Of a stretch of DNA of 64,000 nt, positions 27,344 to 37,100 are shown piece by piece. The notes beneath the pieces were generated by a model. The model was not told where the DNA came from. It worked only from the letters and a program-made list of their open reading frames with translations, and made no database searches. Made by a program: the position numbers and the translations under genes. The stretch comes from Tildeniella torsiva UHER 1998/13D (GTDB lineage: Bacteria; Cyanobacteriota; Cyanobacteriia; Phormidesmidales; Phormidesmidaceae). The stretch's first letter is position 1. Each line of letters opens with the position of its first letter. Location of the stretch: the NCBI GenBank assembly GCA_019358835.1, contig JAHHIH010000003.1, positions 186,001 to 250,000 on the forward strand, in the 5' to 3' direction.

Positions 27344-28192
27344 CTACATTGCCTTTGCGGGGCGATGGGTCACCCACCGCTCGATTAGGGTGATGGCGTA
27401 ATCTAACACCAGACCGGTGAGGCCAATAACAACCACCGCCAGAAATACCGAGCTGAGGCTGAGCCGGTTCCACTCATCCCATATAAAGAAGCCAATACCG
27501 ATACCGCCCGTGAGCATTTCGACCGCCACAATTACCAGCCAGGCAATCCCCAAGCTGAGCCGCAAACCGGTGAAAATGTAGGGCAAACTGGCTGGCCAAA
27601 TAATCTTGATCATCTGTCGCCAGCGAGGCATTTCTAACACCTGGGCCACGTCTAAATAGTCCTTAGGAACGCTGGCTACGCCTAGGGCGGTATTGATTAC
27701 TGTGGGCCACAGCGAGGTGATGAAAATTACGAAAATTGCCGACGGATTGGCCAGGTTAAAAATCGATAGAGCAATGGGCAACCAGGCCACCGGAGACACT
27801 GGACGAAACAGCTGCACCAGGGGGTTGATGGCCATCATGGCGCGGGGCGAGAGGCCAATCCAAAAGCCGACCGGAATGGCTACTAAAGTTCCCAACAAAA
27901 ACCCCAGCAGCACCCGCCGCAGACTGGCCAAAAGCAGCCAACCAATGCCCAGATTGCCCGGCCCGCGCCGGAAAAAGGGATTGAGAATGTAGTCGAGATT
28001 GGCCACCAATGCTTCCCAAGGCGTGGGCATGAGCGTGGTGAAGAAACTGGCGATTACCCACCAAACCAGCAGCACGACGAGAAACGCGATCGCAGGTAAA
28101 ACAATCCGCTCCAAAGGCAGGCGAAATGGAGGCTTGACAGATTCAGGCCGCCCCAGACGGGCAGCCGCACGGGTGCGCAACTTACGCTGCAT
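27344..28192 (-). CDS. NitT/TauT-type ABC transporter permease
   Basis: A 282-residue inner-membrane permease with six predicted helices and the BPD_transp_1 EAA loop region (VASVPKDYLDVAQVLEMPRW). The SpFRPVSPVAWLPIALSIF stretch is typical for NrtB/CynB/CmpB proteins. It is the first gene of the operon; permease before receptor differs from the usual A-B-D order of nrt and cyn operons. Confidence 0.9.
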   Translation of the reverse strand: MQRKLRTRAAARLGRPESVKPPFRLPLERIVLPAIAFLVVLLVWWVIASFFTTLMPTPWEALVANLDYILNPFFRRGPGNLGIGWLLLASLRRVLLGFLLGTLVAIPVGFWIGLSPRAMMAINPLVQLFRPVSPVAWLPIALSIFNLANPSAIFVIFITSLWPTVINTALGVASVPKDYLDVAQVLEMPRWRQMIKIIWPASLPYIFTGLRLSLGIAWLVIVAVEMLTGGIGIGFFIWDEWNRLSLSSVFLAVVVIGLTGLVLDYAITLIERWVTHRPAKAM

Positions 28193-28823
28193 GAGACCCT
28201 CCTAGAGGCTAATCATGGACAGCGAACAGGCCGTATTAACACGACTCAGGACACTGAAACGGCCAGGCACAGAAATGCTGACGATTCAATCTCCCCTCAA
28301 TGCCGACGAGGTTAGCTGACGGGCTAGGACTGAGAGATGTCCTCTTCCGATTACCCTCAATTGGGTATTAAGAACTCGGAAATACGCCCCTTTACTGGTT
28401 CCCCCGCTCTGGCAGCACGAGCGCTTAAAGGCACAGGCCTATAGGCACAGGGCTAGCAGACTAGGCTGACTTGTTCGATTCACTGAGTTTAAGCGTAAAA
28501 AACTGAGCCTGTCAACCAAAAACTTAGGCAGCGATCGACATATCTATCCCAGGGAGAGATTTGGTTTCTTTCAACAGCTTGATTTTTGTATATTTTTGAG
28601 CGACACGAAATTAGCTAATGCTTCGTTTTTATTCACATAGCGATGCACGTCATTACAATATTTAGCTGTGAATAATTACCTATTGATCAAAGCGTTAACC
28701 ATTCAGTAAATGCTGGGAACTAGCGGGCGATAGCGACCTAAAGCCCATCAGGTTTTGAGCAAGATTGGGCTATTCTAGCTACCGGACAAATCCTTAAGCA
28801 GTCGCGCCGGTATTTTCTGCCCT
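28193..28823. other. Divergent intergenic region, no gene seen
   Basis: This 631 bp spacer between the permease (minus) and queC (plus) has no plausible ORF. It becomes AT-rich around 28560-28700 (runs such as TTTTTGTATATTTTTGAG) and must hold both promoters. I looked for the NtcA consensus GTA-N8-TAC and did not find a clear one. Confidence 0.6.
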
Positions 28824-29510
28824 ATGGCTCAGTCAAGCCCTACTCCCAAAGCTATCGTGCTGCTTTCGGGTGGCCTCGATTCGGCCACCGCCGCCGCCCA
28901 GGCGATCGCCGATGGCTACGAGCTAATTGCCCTTTCCTTTAACTATGGCCAGCGGCACCAGCGCGAGCTAGAGGCGGCCAAGGCGGTGGCCCAGTACTTT
29001 GCGATCGCCGATCACCACTTTATTGATGTCAACCTGGCCCAGTGGGGCGCATCTTCCCTCACCGACCTGGCCCAGCCGCTGCCGCAAGATGGCATCGAAC
29101 CGGGCATTCCCTCTACCTACGTACCGGGGCGCAATACGGTGTTCATTGCCCTGGCTCTGGCCCTGGCCGAGGCTAAGGGGGCTGAGGCGATCTACCTCGG
29201 CATCAACGCGGTCGATTATTCGGGCTATCCCGACTGTCGGCCCGAGTATCTGGCTGCGTTTCAGCAGCTGTCTCAGCTCTCGTCTAAGGCAGGGCTAGAG
29301 GGCCATGCCCCCAAGCTGGTCGCTCCCCTGGTGATGGATTCTAAGGCGGATATCGTGCGCCGAGCGATCGCGCTGGGGGTGCCCATCGAGCAAACCTGGT
29401 CGTGCTACCAGGGCGGTGCGGAGTCCTGTGGACGGTGCGATTCTTGCCGGATTCGCGATCGCGCCCTCATTGAAGCAGGCTATCCTCAGCTCGCCACTCC
29501 TACCGGCTAG
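28824..29510 (+). CDS. queC: 7-cyano-7-deazaguanine synthase
   Basis: A 228-residue PP-loop ATPase that makes preQ0 from CDG in queuosine synthesis. The PP-loop [10 protein letters not shown] is near residues 13-22, [12 protein letters not shown] and [14 protein letters not shown] follow, and the C-terminal zinc site is [15 protein letters not shown]. Length is normal. No preQ1 riboswitch is apparent upstream. Confidence 0.95.
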   Translation: MAQSSPTPKAIVLLSGGLDSATAAAQAIADGYELIALSFNYGQRHQRELEAAKAVAQYFAIADHHFIDVNLAQWGASSLTDLAQPLPQDGIEPGIPSTYVPGRNTVFIALALALAEAKGAEAIYLGINAVDYSGYPDCRPEYLAAFQQLSQLSSKAGLEGHAPKLVAPLVMDSKADIVRRAIALGVPIEQTWSCYQGGAESCGRCDSCRIRDRALIEAGYPQLATPTG

Positions 29511-29683
29511 AGATAGGTTCAACCGTGCGGGCACGCCTTTGGCCTGTGCTTACCGCTCACCTCCTGTCTTGGTTTCCTAGCGGGGACTCTAGGGGAATGT
29601 GGCACAGTGTAATAAGCTGCATGACAGCTGCTGCCTCATAACTAGGGGCAACGCTCTGTTTAACCCCCCTCTGCCCTTCACCT

Positions 29684-30556
29684 ATGCCTTGGCCTCGAAT
29701 CATTAGCGGAATAGTTGCGATCGTGGTCGCCCTGGCCATGATTTTGCTGGGGGGCTGGTACTTTACCCTGGGCTTTGGGGTGCTGATCTTTTTGGGTCAG
29801 CTCGAAATTTTTGCCCTGGTCAAAGCCAAAGGCATTTTGCCAGCGGCCAAAACCACCCTGGTGGTGAGCCAGCTGCTGCTGATTACGGCTCACCTGTCGC
29901 CACCCTTAGCCGATGCCCTACTGCCGCTGAGCGGCACATTTATCTGCTTCTATCTGCTGTTTCAGCCCCAGGTGGCTACCATTGCCGACGTGGCAGCCTC
30001 GATTTTGGGCTTGTTCTACGGCGGCTACCTGCCCAGCTTTTGGGTGCGCCTGCGCGACCTGGGCGACACCGCTACCACCCTGCCTCTGGGAGGCTTTTGG
30101 CCTGCTACCTGGCCCCCGGCCCTAGAAGCTCTACCCTACGGCCTCGTTGTCACCCTGCTGGCCTTTGCCTGCATTTGGGCCTCAGACATTGGGGCCTACA
30201 CCGCTGGAAAAATGATTGGCCGCACTCCGCTATCTAACATCAGCCCCAAGAAAACCGTGGAGGGGGCCGCCTTTGGCATGTTGGGCAGTATGGTGGTGGC
30301 GCTGGTGGGCAGCTACTGGCTGCAATGGCCCCTCTGGCCCGCCACCGGTGCTGCCCTGGGCCTGATGGTGGGCACCTCTAGCCTGCTGGGCGACCTCACC
30401 GAATCGCTGATGAAAAGAGATGCCGGGGTCAAAGACTCTGGAGCCCTCATCCCCGGCCACGGCGGCATTTTAGACCGCACCGACAGTTATGTGTTTACGG
30501 GGGCGCTGGTGTACTTTTTCGTCACCCTGCTGCTGCCCTTGCTGCCAGCGAGTTAG
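29684..30556 (+). CDS. cdsA: Phosphatidate cytidylyltransferase (CDP-diglyceride synthase)
   Basis: A 290-residue polytopic membrane enzyme making CDP-diacylglycerol for phosphatidylglycerol synthesis. About seven or eight hydrophobic helices and the CTP signature SLMKRDAGVKDSGALIPGHGG-ILDRTDS near the C-terminus are clear, as is SDIGAYTAGKMIGRTPLSNI. The last four bases overlap the end of the small minus-strand ORF at 30553. Confidence 0.95.
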   Translation: MPWPRIISGIVAIVVALAMILLGGWYFTLGFGVLIFLGQLEIFALVKAKGILPAAKTTLVVSQLLLITAHLSPPLADALLPLSGTFICFYLLFQPQVATIADVAASILGLFYGGYLPSFWVRLRDLGDTATTLPLGGFWPATWPPALEALPYGLVVTLLAFACIWASDIGAYTAGKMIGRTPLSNISPKKTVEGAAFGMLGSMVVALVGSYWLQWPLWPATGAALGLMVGTSSLLGDLTESLMKRDAGVKDSGALIPGHGGILDRTDSYVFTGALVYFFVTLLLPLLPAS

Positions 30557-30684
30557 CGGCCGCGCTGCTCCCAAAAGTTCAGCTCTTGGCGGATGCGATC
30601 GCGGTCTTCTACACTGGCGAACCGCAGCTGATGGCGCAGTTCCCCAATTACCTGACGACGCTGGGTAGACGGTTGCTTATCCAT
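30553..30684 (-). CDS. 43-residue charged protein, function unknown
   Basis: A short frame on the minus strand (begins MDKQPSTQRRQVIGELRHQL, ends NFWEQRGR). It reads as one amphipathic helix with Arg/Glu repeats and contains a HIP1 octamer. The stop overlaps the stop of cdsA in antisense. The ORF is below usual size cut-offs; coding is judged from the protein-like composition only. Confidence 0.55.
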   Translation of the reverse strand: MDKQPSTQRRQVIGELRHQLRFASVEDRDRIRQELNFWEQRGR

Positions 30685-30817
30685 GATTGCCCTTCAAAAA
30701 CTGTAGCTATAAATACAGTTTAGGGAATAGGATTCCGGATTCTACCGCCCATTACAAATCTTTGAATGGTCAGCTAACGCCAACATTTGCTTTACAAACG
30801 AAGTCTGAGTTAGAACA

Positions 30818-30860
30818 GCCCAAACTTCAGGATTCAAGCCTATTGGGCATTTTTCGTTCT
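30818..30860 (+). terminator. Hairpin plus T-run, copy 2 of the repeated terminator-like element
   Basis: GCCCAA (30818-30823) pairs with TTGGGC (30843-30848), followed by ATTTTT. The loop carries TTCAAGCC as in copy 1 at 756. On the plus strand it could end the cdsA transcript or an unseen small RNA; it also abuts the arsJ stop on the minus strand. Confidence 0.55.
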
Positions 30861-30895
30861 TCTCCTCTTCTATTTTCGTTCTTTTGCCGCATCCG

Positions 30896-32146
30896 CTAAT
30901 ACACGCTGGCCGTGCCAGAAGTCTTTGGATCGGGCAGCTGTGTCGTAATCAGCGCCGCCGCTAGCACCAACAGGCTCGACACCCACAGACAGCCCACCAG
31001 CCCAAACCATTGATAGAAAAGCCCTGATGAGATCGTTCCCAGCAGCCGCCCGCCCGAGTTGGCCATATAGTAAAAGCCCACATTGAGGCTCACGTCCTTA
31101 TCCTCGGTGTAGGCCAGCACCAGATACGAGTGCACCGCCGAGTTAAAGGCAAACACCACGCCAAACACCACCAGCCCGCCGGTCACGGCGATATCGCCCC
31201 GCACCCCAGCCATCAGGGCGATCGCAATCAGGGCCGGAATCACCGTCAAAATCGAGGTCCAAAACAGAATTGTCTTAGCCTTGGGCACCACTTTGCCAGT
31301 GCTGTCTTTACGCAACAGCTGCGGGGCCAAAAACTGCACAATGCCGTAGCCGATCACCCACAGGGCCATATAGCTGCCCACCTGCATGAACCGCCAGCCC
31401 AGCACCTCATACAAAAACACCGGCAGCGCCACCACAAACCACACATCCCGCGAGCCAAACAAAAAGAACCGCGCCGCCGACAGCACGTTAATCTCTCTGC
31501 TTTTAGAAAACAATTGCTTGAAGGGCACCTTTTGGCCGATTTTGCCCATGTCAGCGGGCAGCAGCACCCCCGACAGCAAAATCACCCCCAGCACCGCCCC
31601 CTGAATTAGAAGCGCCGAACGAAAGCCCACTCCTTCCAGCAGCACCGCCCCGACGAAAAATCCTACCCCCTTCAGCGCATTCTTTGACCCGGTCAGCACC
31701 GCTACCCACTTGAACAGTCGCGACGCTGCTTCCTTCGGTACCACCAGGCGAATGGCACTTTTAGAACTCATCTTGGTCAAATCCTTGGCAATGCCCGAGA
31801 AAGCCTGGGCCACCATCACAAAGCCCACCTGCACTGGCACCCCCCAGTCCGGGTTCAAAAAGCTCAGCATCCCCAGGGCAAAAATTTGCAGGGCAATGCC
31901 GCCATAAAGAGTTTGCCGAATGCCCACCTGGGAACCAATCCAGCCGCCGAGGAAATTTGTCACTACGCCGAACACTTCGTAGAAAAGAAACAGCGTGGCA
32001 ATTTCAAGCGGGGTGTAGCCCAGCACGTGAAAGTGCAGCAGCACCATCATGCGTAGCGCCCCATCGGTGACGGTAAAGCCCCAGTAGGCGGCAGTGATGA
32101 TGGCGTAGTTGCGCAAGCTCTCGGGTTTGAAGGTGGAGGGGGGCAT
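30896..32146 (-). CDS. arsJ: Organoarsenical efflux MFS permease ArsJ
   Basis: A 416-residue, 12-helix major-facilitator protein matching ArsJ in length and in landmarks (YWGFTVTDGALRMMVLLHFH near the N-terminus, VAQAFSGIAKDLTKMSSKSAI, YTEDKDVSLNVGFYYMANS). ArsJ exports 1-arseno-3-phosphoglycerate, which breaks down outside to arsenate. The gene lies 108 bp after its partner dehydrogenase gene on the same strand, the standard two-gene arrangement. Confidence 0.92.
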   Translation of the reverse strand: MPPSTFKPESLRNYAIITAAYWGFTVTDGALRMMVLLHFHVLGYTPLEIATLFLFYEVFGVVTNFLGGWIGSQVGIRQTLYGGIALQIFALGMLSFLNPDWGVPVQVGFVMVAQAFSGIAKDLTKMSSKSAIRLVVPKEAASRLFKWVAVLTGSKNALKGVGFFVGAVLLEGVGFRSALLIQGAVLGVILLSGVLLPADMGKIGQKVPFKQLFSKSREINVLSAARFFLFGSRDVWFVVALPVFLYEVLGWRFMQVGSYMALWVIGYGIVQFLAPQLLRKDSTGKVVPKAKTILFWTSILTVIPALIAIALMAGVRGDIAVTGGLVVFGVVFAFNSAVHSYLVLAYTEDKDVSLNVGFYYMANSGGRLLGTISSGLFYQWFGLVGCLWVSSLLVLAAALITTQLPDPKTSGTASVY

Positions 32147-32174
32147 AGGGGATGGATGGGTGAAGGGTGGATCG

Positions 32175-32234
32175 GTAGGGGCAGACCTACGTGTCTGTCC
32201 TCAACCCAGGGCAGACACATAGGTCTGCCCCTAC
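32175..32234. repeat. Dispersed hairpin between gap and arsJ
   Basis: Twenty-three-base arms 32175-32197 and 32212-32234 differ at one position and contain GTAGGGGCAGACC and its complement. The same GGGGCAGAC hairpin family occurs at 41422-41562. Within the operon it could act as a partial terminator or mRNA stabiliser. Confidence 0.8.
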
Positions 32235-32254
32235 GAATTTTGGAGGCTGGTGGC

Positions 32255-33262
32255 TCAGAGACTCTGGGCGACTTTGCGGGCCAGCTCGGCCATCCGGCAG
32301 GAGTAGCCCCACTCGTTGTCGTACCAGGCGAGAATTTTGACCTGGGTGTCATCTACGACCATGGTCGAGAGGGCATCAATGATCGCAGAGCGGGGATCGT
32401 CTTTGTAATCCACTGAGACTAAAGGTCGGGTTTCATAGCCCAGAATTCCTTTAAGGGGGCCATCGGCGGCGGCTTTGAGGAGAGCATTGACTTCTGCGAC
32501 GGTGGTGGGGCGATCGCACTCAAACACGCAGTCAGTCAGGGAGGCATTCAGCAGGGGCACCCTCACCGCCAGGCCATTGAGCTTGCCCGCCAGTTCGGGA
32601 TAGATCATTGTGATGGCGGTGGCCGACCCCGTGCTGGTGGGAATCAGCGACATCCCCGTGGCGCGGGCACGGCGCAGGTCGCTGTGGGGAGCATCCACAA
32701 TGGTCTGCGTATTGGTGTGGTTGTGGATGGTGGTAATTACTCCGTGGCGAATGCCCAGCCCTTCGTAGATGACTTTGACCACGGGGGCCAGACAGTTGGT
32801 GGTGCAGGATGCTGCCGTGAGCAGGTGATGCTTTACTGGGTCGTAGAGGCGATCGTTGATGCCGTAGACCACGTTGAGCGCGCCCGCTTTGACCGGGGCC
32901 GCGACGATGACTTTTTTGACGCCATGGTTGTAGTAGGGGGCCAGGGTTTCTACGGTGCGAAACTTGCCGGAGCACTCCAGCACAAGGTCTACACCGTAGT
33001 CGGCCCAGGGTACCTCTCCGGGAGCAGCACCGCTGGTGAAGCTGAGGGGAATGCCGTCAATGGTAATTTTTTCAGGGCTAACGGCCTCCACCTCCGGTGC
33101 CCAGCGACCATGGACTGAGTCAAACTTGAGCAGATGCGCCGCCGCCGCTGCGCCACCCTTGATCTCATTGATGTGGACAAATTCTAGTTCTGGAAAGGCC
33201 CAGCCCGCCCGCAGCACTAGTCGGCCAATGCGACCAAATCCGTTTATAGCAACCTTCACCAT
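32255..33262 (-). CDS. ArsJ-associated glyceraldehyde-3-phosphate dehydrogenase
   Basis: A 335-residue GAPDH: N-terminal [15 protein letters not shown] (NAD), catalytic Cys153 in SCTTNCLAP, and the C-terminal WYDNEWGYS. Next to arsJ it is expected to use arsenate to make 1-arseno-3-phosphoglycerate, which ArsJ exports. It is therefore a detoxification paralogue, not the main glycolytic or Calvin-cycle enzyme. It is the first gene of the pair and has two ArsR-type operators about 80-110 bp upstream. Confidence 0.93.
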   Translation of the reverse strand: MVKVAINGFGRIGRLVLRAGWAFPELEFVHINEIKGGAAAAAHLLKFDSVHGRWAPEVEAVSPEKITIDGIPLSFTSGAAPGEVPWADYGVDLVLECSGKFRTVETLAPYYNHGVKKVIVAAPVKAGALNVVYGINDRLYDPVKHHLLTAASCTTNCLAPVVKVIYEGLGIRHGVITTIHNHTNTQTIVDAPHSDLRRARATGMSLIPTSTGSATAITMIYPELAGKLNGLAVRVPLLNASLTDCVFECDRPTTVAEVNALLKAAADGPLKGILGYETRPLVSVDYKDDPRSAIIDALSTMVVDDTQVKILAWYDNEWGYSCRMAELARKVAQSL

Positions 33263-33332
33263 CTCTCAACCCTCTCCAGCACGGCAACGTAGACGCAAGC
33301 AGCTAGCTGTAGTTGCCTTCACACAGCGTCAT

Positions 33333-33375
33333 TTCAAAAAATATTGATGCTTTATTATTTCAAGAAAAGTTGATG
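33333..33375. promoter_or_regulatory. Two ArsR/SmtB-type operators upstream of gap-arsJ
   Basis: TCAA-N6-TTGA occurs at 33334-33347 and again at 33360-33373, 26 bp apart and in near-identical context (TTTCAA..TTGATGC). Cyanobacterial ArsR is known to bind ATCAA-N6-TTGAT-like dyads. The pair lies 72-111 bp before the dehydrogenase start, so arsenic-responsive derepression is likely. No arsR gene is present in the window. Confidence 0.75.
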
Positions 33376-33513
33376 CGTCAAGTTGTACAGACTACATCTC
33401 TCTGGGCCTTAGAGTTTCAAGCTCCATGCTGCTTCGTTAGCAGCGCGGCTAGGGTAGCTAGCAAGTACGGTAAGCTGTAGTCACATCTGTTCTGAATCGC
33501 GGCGGGTGTCTAA

Positions 33514-34128
33514 ATGGTGCAGGCCACAGCGCAACCCCTCAGTTTTGAAGACTTTATCGATCAATACCCCAGCGATGGCGGGCGCTACGAGCTGATTGAA
33601 GGCGAGGTGGTTGAAGTGCGGCCCACGGGTGCCCATGAAGACATTGGTGGGTTTATTGCCCTCAAGCTTGGTGTTCTAGTTGACCAGTTAGGGTTGCCGT
33701 TGACGATTCCTCGCACCTGTGTGGTGAAACCCCTGCGGCCCAATGCAGGCTACATTCCCGATGTGGTCGTGCTCGATCGCACCCAACGACCGCACGAACC
33801 CCTGTGGGAAAAATCGTCTACCGTCTGCAACGGTGCCACGATCAAACTGGTGGTAGAAGTAGTCAGCACCAACTGGCGCGACGACTACGGCCTGAAGCTG
33901 GCTGACTACGAAGCCATGGGCATTGCCGAATACTGGATTGTGGATTTTCGCGCATTGGGGGCCGCACGGGTGATTGGCCAGCCCAAGCAGCCCACGATCA
34001 CGCTCTGCACTCTAGGGGCCGATGGCTATCAGCTAGAGCGATTTACTGGCAATGATCGATTGGTTTCACCGACATTTGAAGGGTTGAGGTTGACCGCACA
34101 AAACATTTTCAGAGCGGGCGCAGGTTAG
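33514..34128 (+). CDS. Uma2 family (DUF820) restriction-endonuclease-fold protein
   Basis: A 204-residue member of the large cyanobacterial Uma2 group: LSFEDFIDQYPSDGGRYELIEGEVVEV, YIPDVVVLDR, LVVEVVSTNWRDDY-LKLADYEAMGIAEYWIVD. The PD-(D/E)xK-like residues (Asp in PDVVVLD, Glu in VVEVVS, Lys in LKLADYE) are in place. The family is amplified in cyanobacteria without a settled role. It is transcribed away from the arsenic operon. Confidence 0.88.
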   Translation: MVQATAQPLSFEDFIDQYPSDGGRYELIEGEVVEVRPTGAHEDIGGFIALKLGVLVDQLGLPLTIPRTCVVKPLRPNAGYIPDVVVLDRTQRPHEPLWEKSSTVCNGATIKLVVEVVSTNWRDDYGLKLADYEAMGIAEYWIVDFRALGAARVIGQPKQPTITLCTLGADGYQLERFTGNDRLVSPTFEGLRLTAQNIFRAGAG

Positions 34129-34145
34129 CCGACTTCCCTCGCACC

Positions 34146-37100
34146 TTACTCTTTTGCGTTGCCGTAGCCACCGCCACCCGGTGTGGCGATTTGAATGCAG
34201 TCCCCCGCATCTAGGGTTACGGTAGCCTGCCCTGGCAAAGTCTCAACCTGGCCGTCGGCGCGAATTACAGAGTTCGCACCTACCTGCCCTGGCTGCCCTC
34301 CAGCCAGGCCAAAGGGCGGCACTAACCGGTGGTTGGAGAGAATTGCCGCCGTCATCGGCTCGCGAAATTCCACGGTACGCACGATGCCGTTGCCACCCGC
34401 ATAGTCCCCCGCGCCGCCACTACCCTGACGAATGCAGAATTCTCTCAGCAGCACTGGAAAGCGCCACTCCAGCACCTCCGGGTCGGTGAGCCGCGAGTTG
34501 GTCATGTGGGTGTGTACCGCATCGGTACCGGGGAAGCCGGGACCAGCACCGGAGCCGCCACAGATAGTTTCGTAGTATTGGTGGCGATCGCTGCCAAAGG
34601 TGAAGTTGTTCATAGTGCCCTGGGAGGCGGCGATCGCGCCCAAGGCACCATACAGCGCATCGGTCACCGCCTGAGACACCTCCACATTGCCCGCCACCAC
34701 GGCTGCTGGATACTCGGGGTTCAGCATTGATCCCTCGGGGATGACGATTTCCAACGGTTTGAGGCAGCCCGCGTTGAGGGGAATGTCATCATCCACCAGC
34801 GTTCTAAACATGTAGAGAACCGCCGCTTTGCACACCGCCGCCGGAGCGTTGAAATTGCTGGGCCGCTGGGGAGAGGTTCCAGAAAAGTCAATTTTGGCGC
34901 GGCGTTCTTCGCGATTCACGGTGACTTGCACCGCAATCTGGCTACCGTCATCCATGGGATAGGTGAACTGGCCGTCGTGGAGGCGATCGATCACCCGCCG
35001 CACGCATTCCTCGGCGTTGTCTTGCACATGCTGCATGTAGGTCTGCACCATCTCTAGTTCGTAGTGATCGACCAGCTTTTGCAGCTCTTGCGCCCCTTTT
35101 TCATTGGCTGCAATCTGCGCCTGCAAATCAGCAATATTCTGCGTCGAATTCCGCACAGGATAGGTGGCTGTCGTCAGGATTTCCAGCAGTTCAGCTTCTA
35201 GAAACCGCCCCTGATCCACTAGCTGCACATTATCCAGCAGCACACCCTCTTCCTCAATTGAGGTGCTGTTCGAAGGCATAGAGCCAGGGGTAATGCCGCC
35301 GATATCAGCGTGGTGGCCGCGAGAAGCAACGTAAAATTTTGGATTCTGGATTTTGGATTCTGCCGTATCCGGTTCCCTTCTCCCTCCGGGAGAGGGGCTA
35401 GGGGCAAGGGCTTCAGGGAGCTCTGTCAAAAACACCGGCGTTATCACCGTGATATCCGGCAAATGGGTGCCACCGTTGTAGGGGTTGTTTTGCAAGTACA
35501 CATCGCCGGGTTTGAGGTCAGTGCCCTTAGCCTCAATCAAGCTCCGCACGCTTTCGCCCATCGACCCCAAGTGCACAGGAATGTGGGGCGCATTGGCCAC
35601 CAATTGACCGTTTTGATCAAACACCGCACAGGAGAAATCTAGCCGTTCTTTGATGTTCACCGAGTAGCTGGTGTTTTGCAGCGTAATCCCCATCTCTTCG
35701 GCCACGGCACGAAAGAGGTTATTGAAAATTTCCAGCAGCACGGGGTCAGGCGGGGACGGAGAGGAGATGGTATCTGCGGCAGAGAAATTTTGAATTTTGA
35801 ATTTTGAATTTTGAGTTCTGACTTTCTTCTTCAATATCAAATGCCCCTTTGCCGTCAGCGTGGCGATCCAGCCGGGTTCTACGACATTGGTGCCGGTCGC
35901 TTCAATGATCAGGGCAGGGCCTGAGATCGCGTCCCCCGGACACAAATCATCTCGGTGGTAGACGGGGGTGTCGTACCAGGTGTCAGCGGTGTAGACAGAC
36001 ACACTGGTTCTAGGCATCAGCGGTGTAGTGCGAGCTTTTTGAATGTCGGGTTCGTCAGGGCTGTGGGTATGACCGATGACTTCGACAGCGGCAGTATCGA
36101 CAATTAGACGCTTAATCTCCTGGGCAAAGCCGTAGCGCTGACGGTGCAGGGCGGTGAACTGCGATCGCATCGCCTCTACCCCCGCAAACTCTACCGCCAG
36201 CACAGAATCCGTCCCTTCGTACTTCAGCAACAGCCGAGGCAAAACCTGAGGCGATTTTGAATCCTCCGGTTCCCCTCGCCCTCTGGGCGAGGGGCTAGGG
36301 ATGAGGGCTTCGAGGGAATTTTGGATTTTAGATTTTGGATTGTCGAGGGTAAAACCTTGCTGTTCCAACTCCTCCAATCCCTTATTGGCCAAAGACTCCA
36401 CCACCTGCTGAATCTCAGGCAGTGTCTCTTCACCCAGCGGCAGCTCGACGGATTGCTCGTTGAGCGATCGCACATCCGCTAATCCCATGCCGTAGGCCGA
36501 CAGCACCCCCGCATAGGGATGCAGAAACACCTCCGTCATCCCCAGGGCATCGGCGATCAGACAGGCGTGTTGGCCCCCAGCCCCACCAAAGCTGCACAGC
36601 ACATATTCAGAAACGTCGTAGCCCCGCTGTACTGAAATTTTCTTAATAGCGTTGGCCATTTTCTCCACCGCAATGGCGAGAAATCCAGCGGCGACCTGCT
36701 CCGGGCTAGGAGAACTTCCCGCGGCCGCGTGAATTTCCTCCGCCAGGGCTGTGAATTTTTCGCGCACTACCTTTGCATCCAGCGGCAGATCGCCCTCCGG
36801 CCCAAACACCTGAGGAAAGAACTCAGGCTGGAGTTTGCCTACCATGACGTTGCAGTCAGTCACCGCCAGCGGCCCCCCGTGGCGATAGCAGGCCGGCCCC
36901 GGATAGGCCCCCGCCGACTCTGGCCCCACCCGGTAACGGCTGCCGTCAAAGCTCACAATCGAGCCGCCCCCCGCCGCCACGGTGTGAATCGCCATCATCG
37001 GTGCCCGCAGCCGCACCCCAGCCACCTCGGTCTCAAAGGTGCGCTCATACTCGCCCCGATAGTGCGATACGTCGGTTGAGGTGCCGCCCATGTCAAAGCC

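Noticed and set aside
28193..28823. NtcA box upstream of the transporter operon
   Set aside because: No GTA-N8-TAC match could be found in the spacer.
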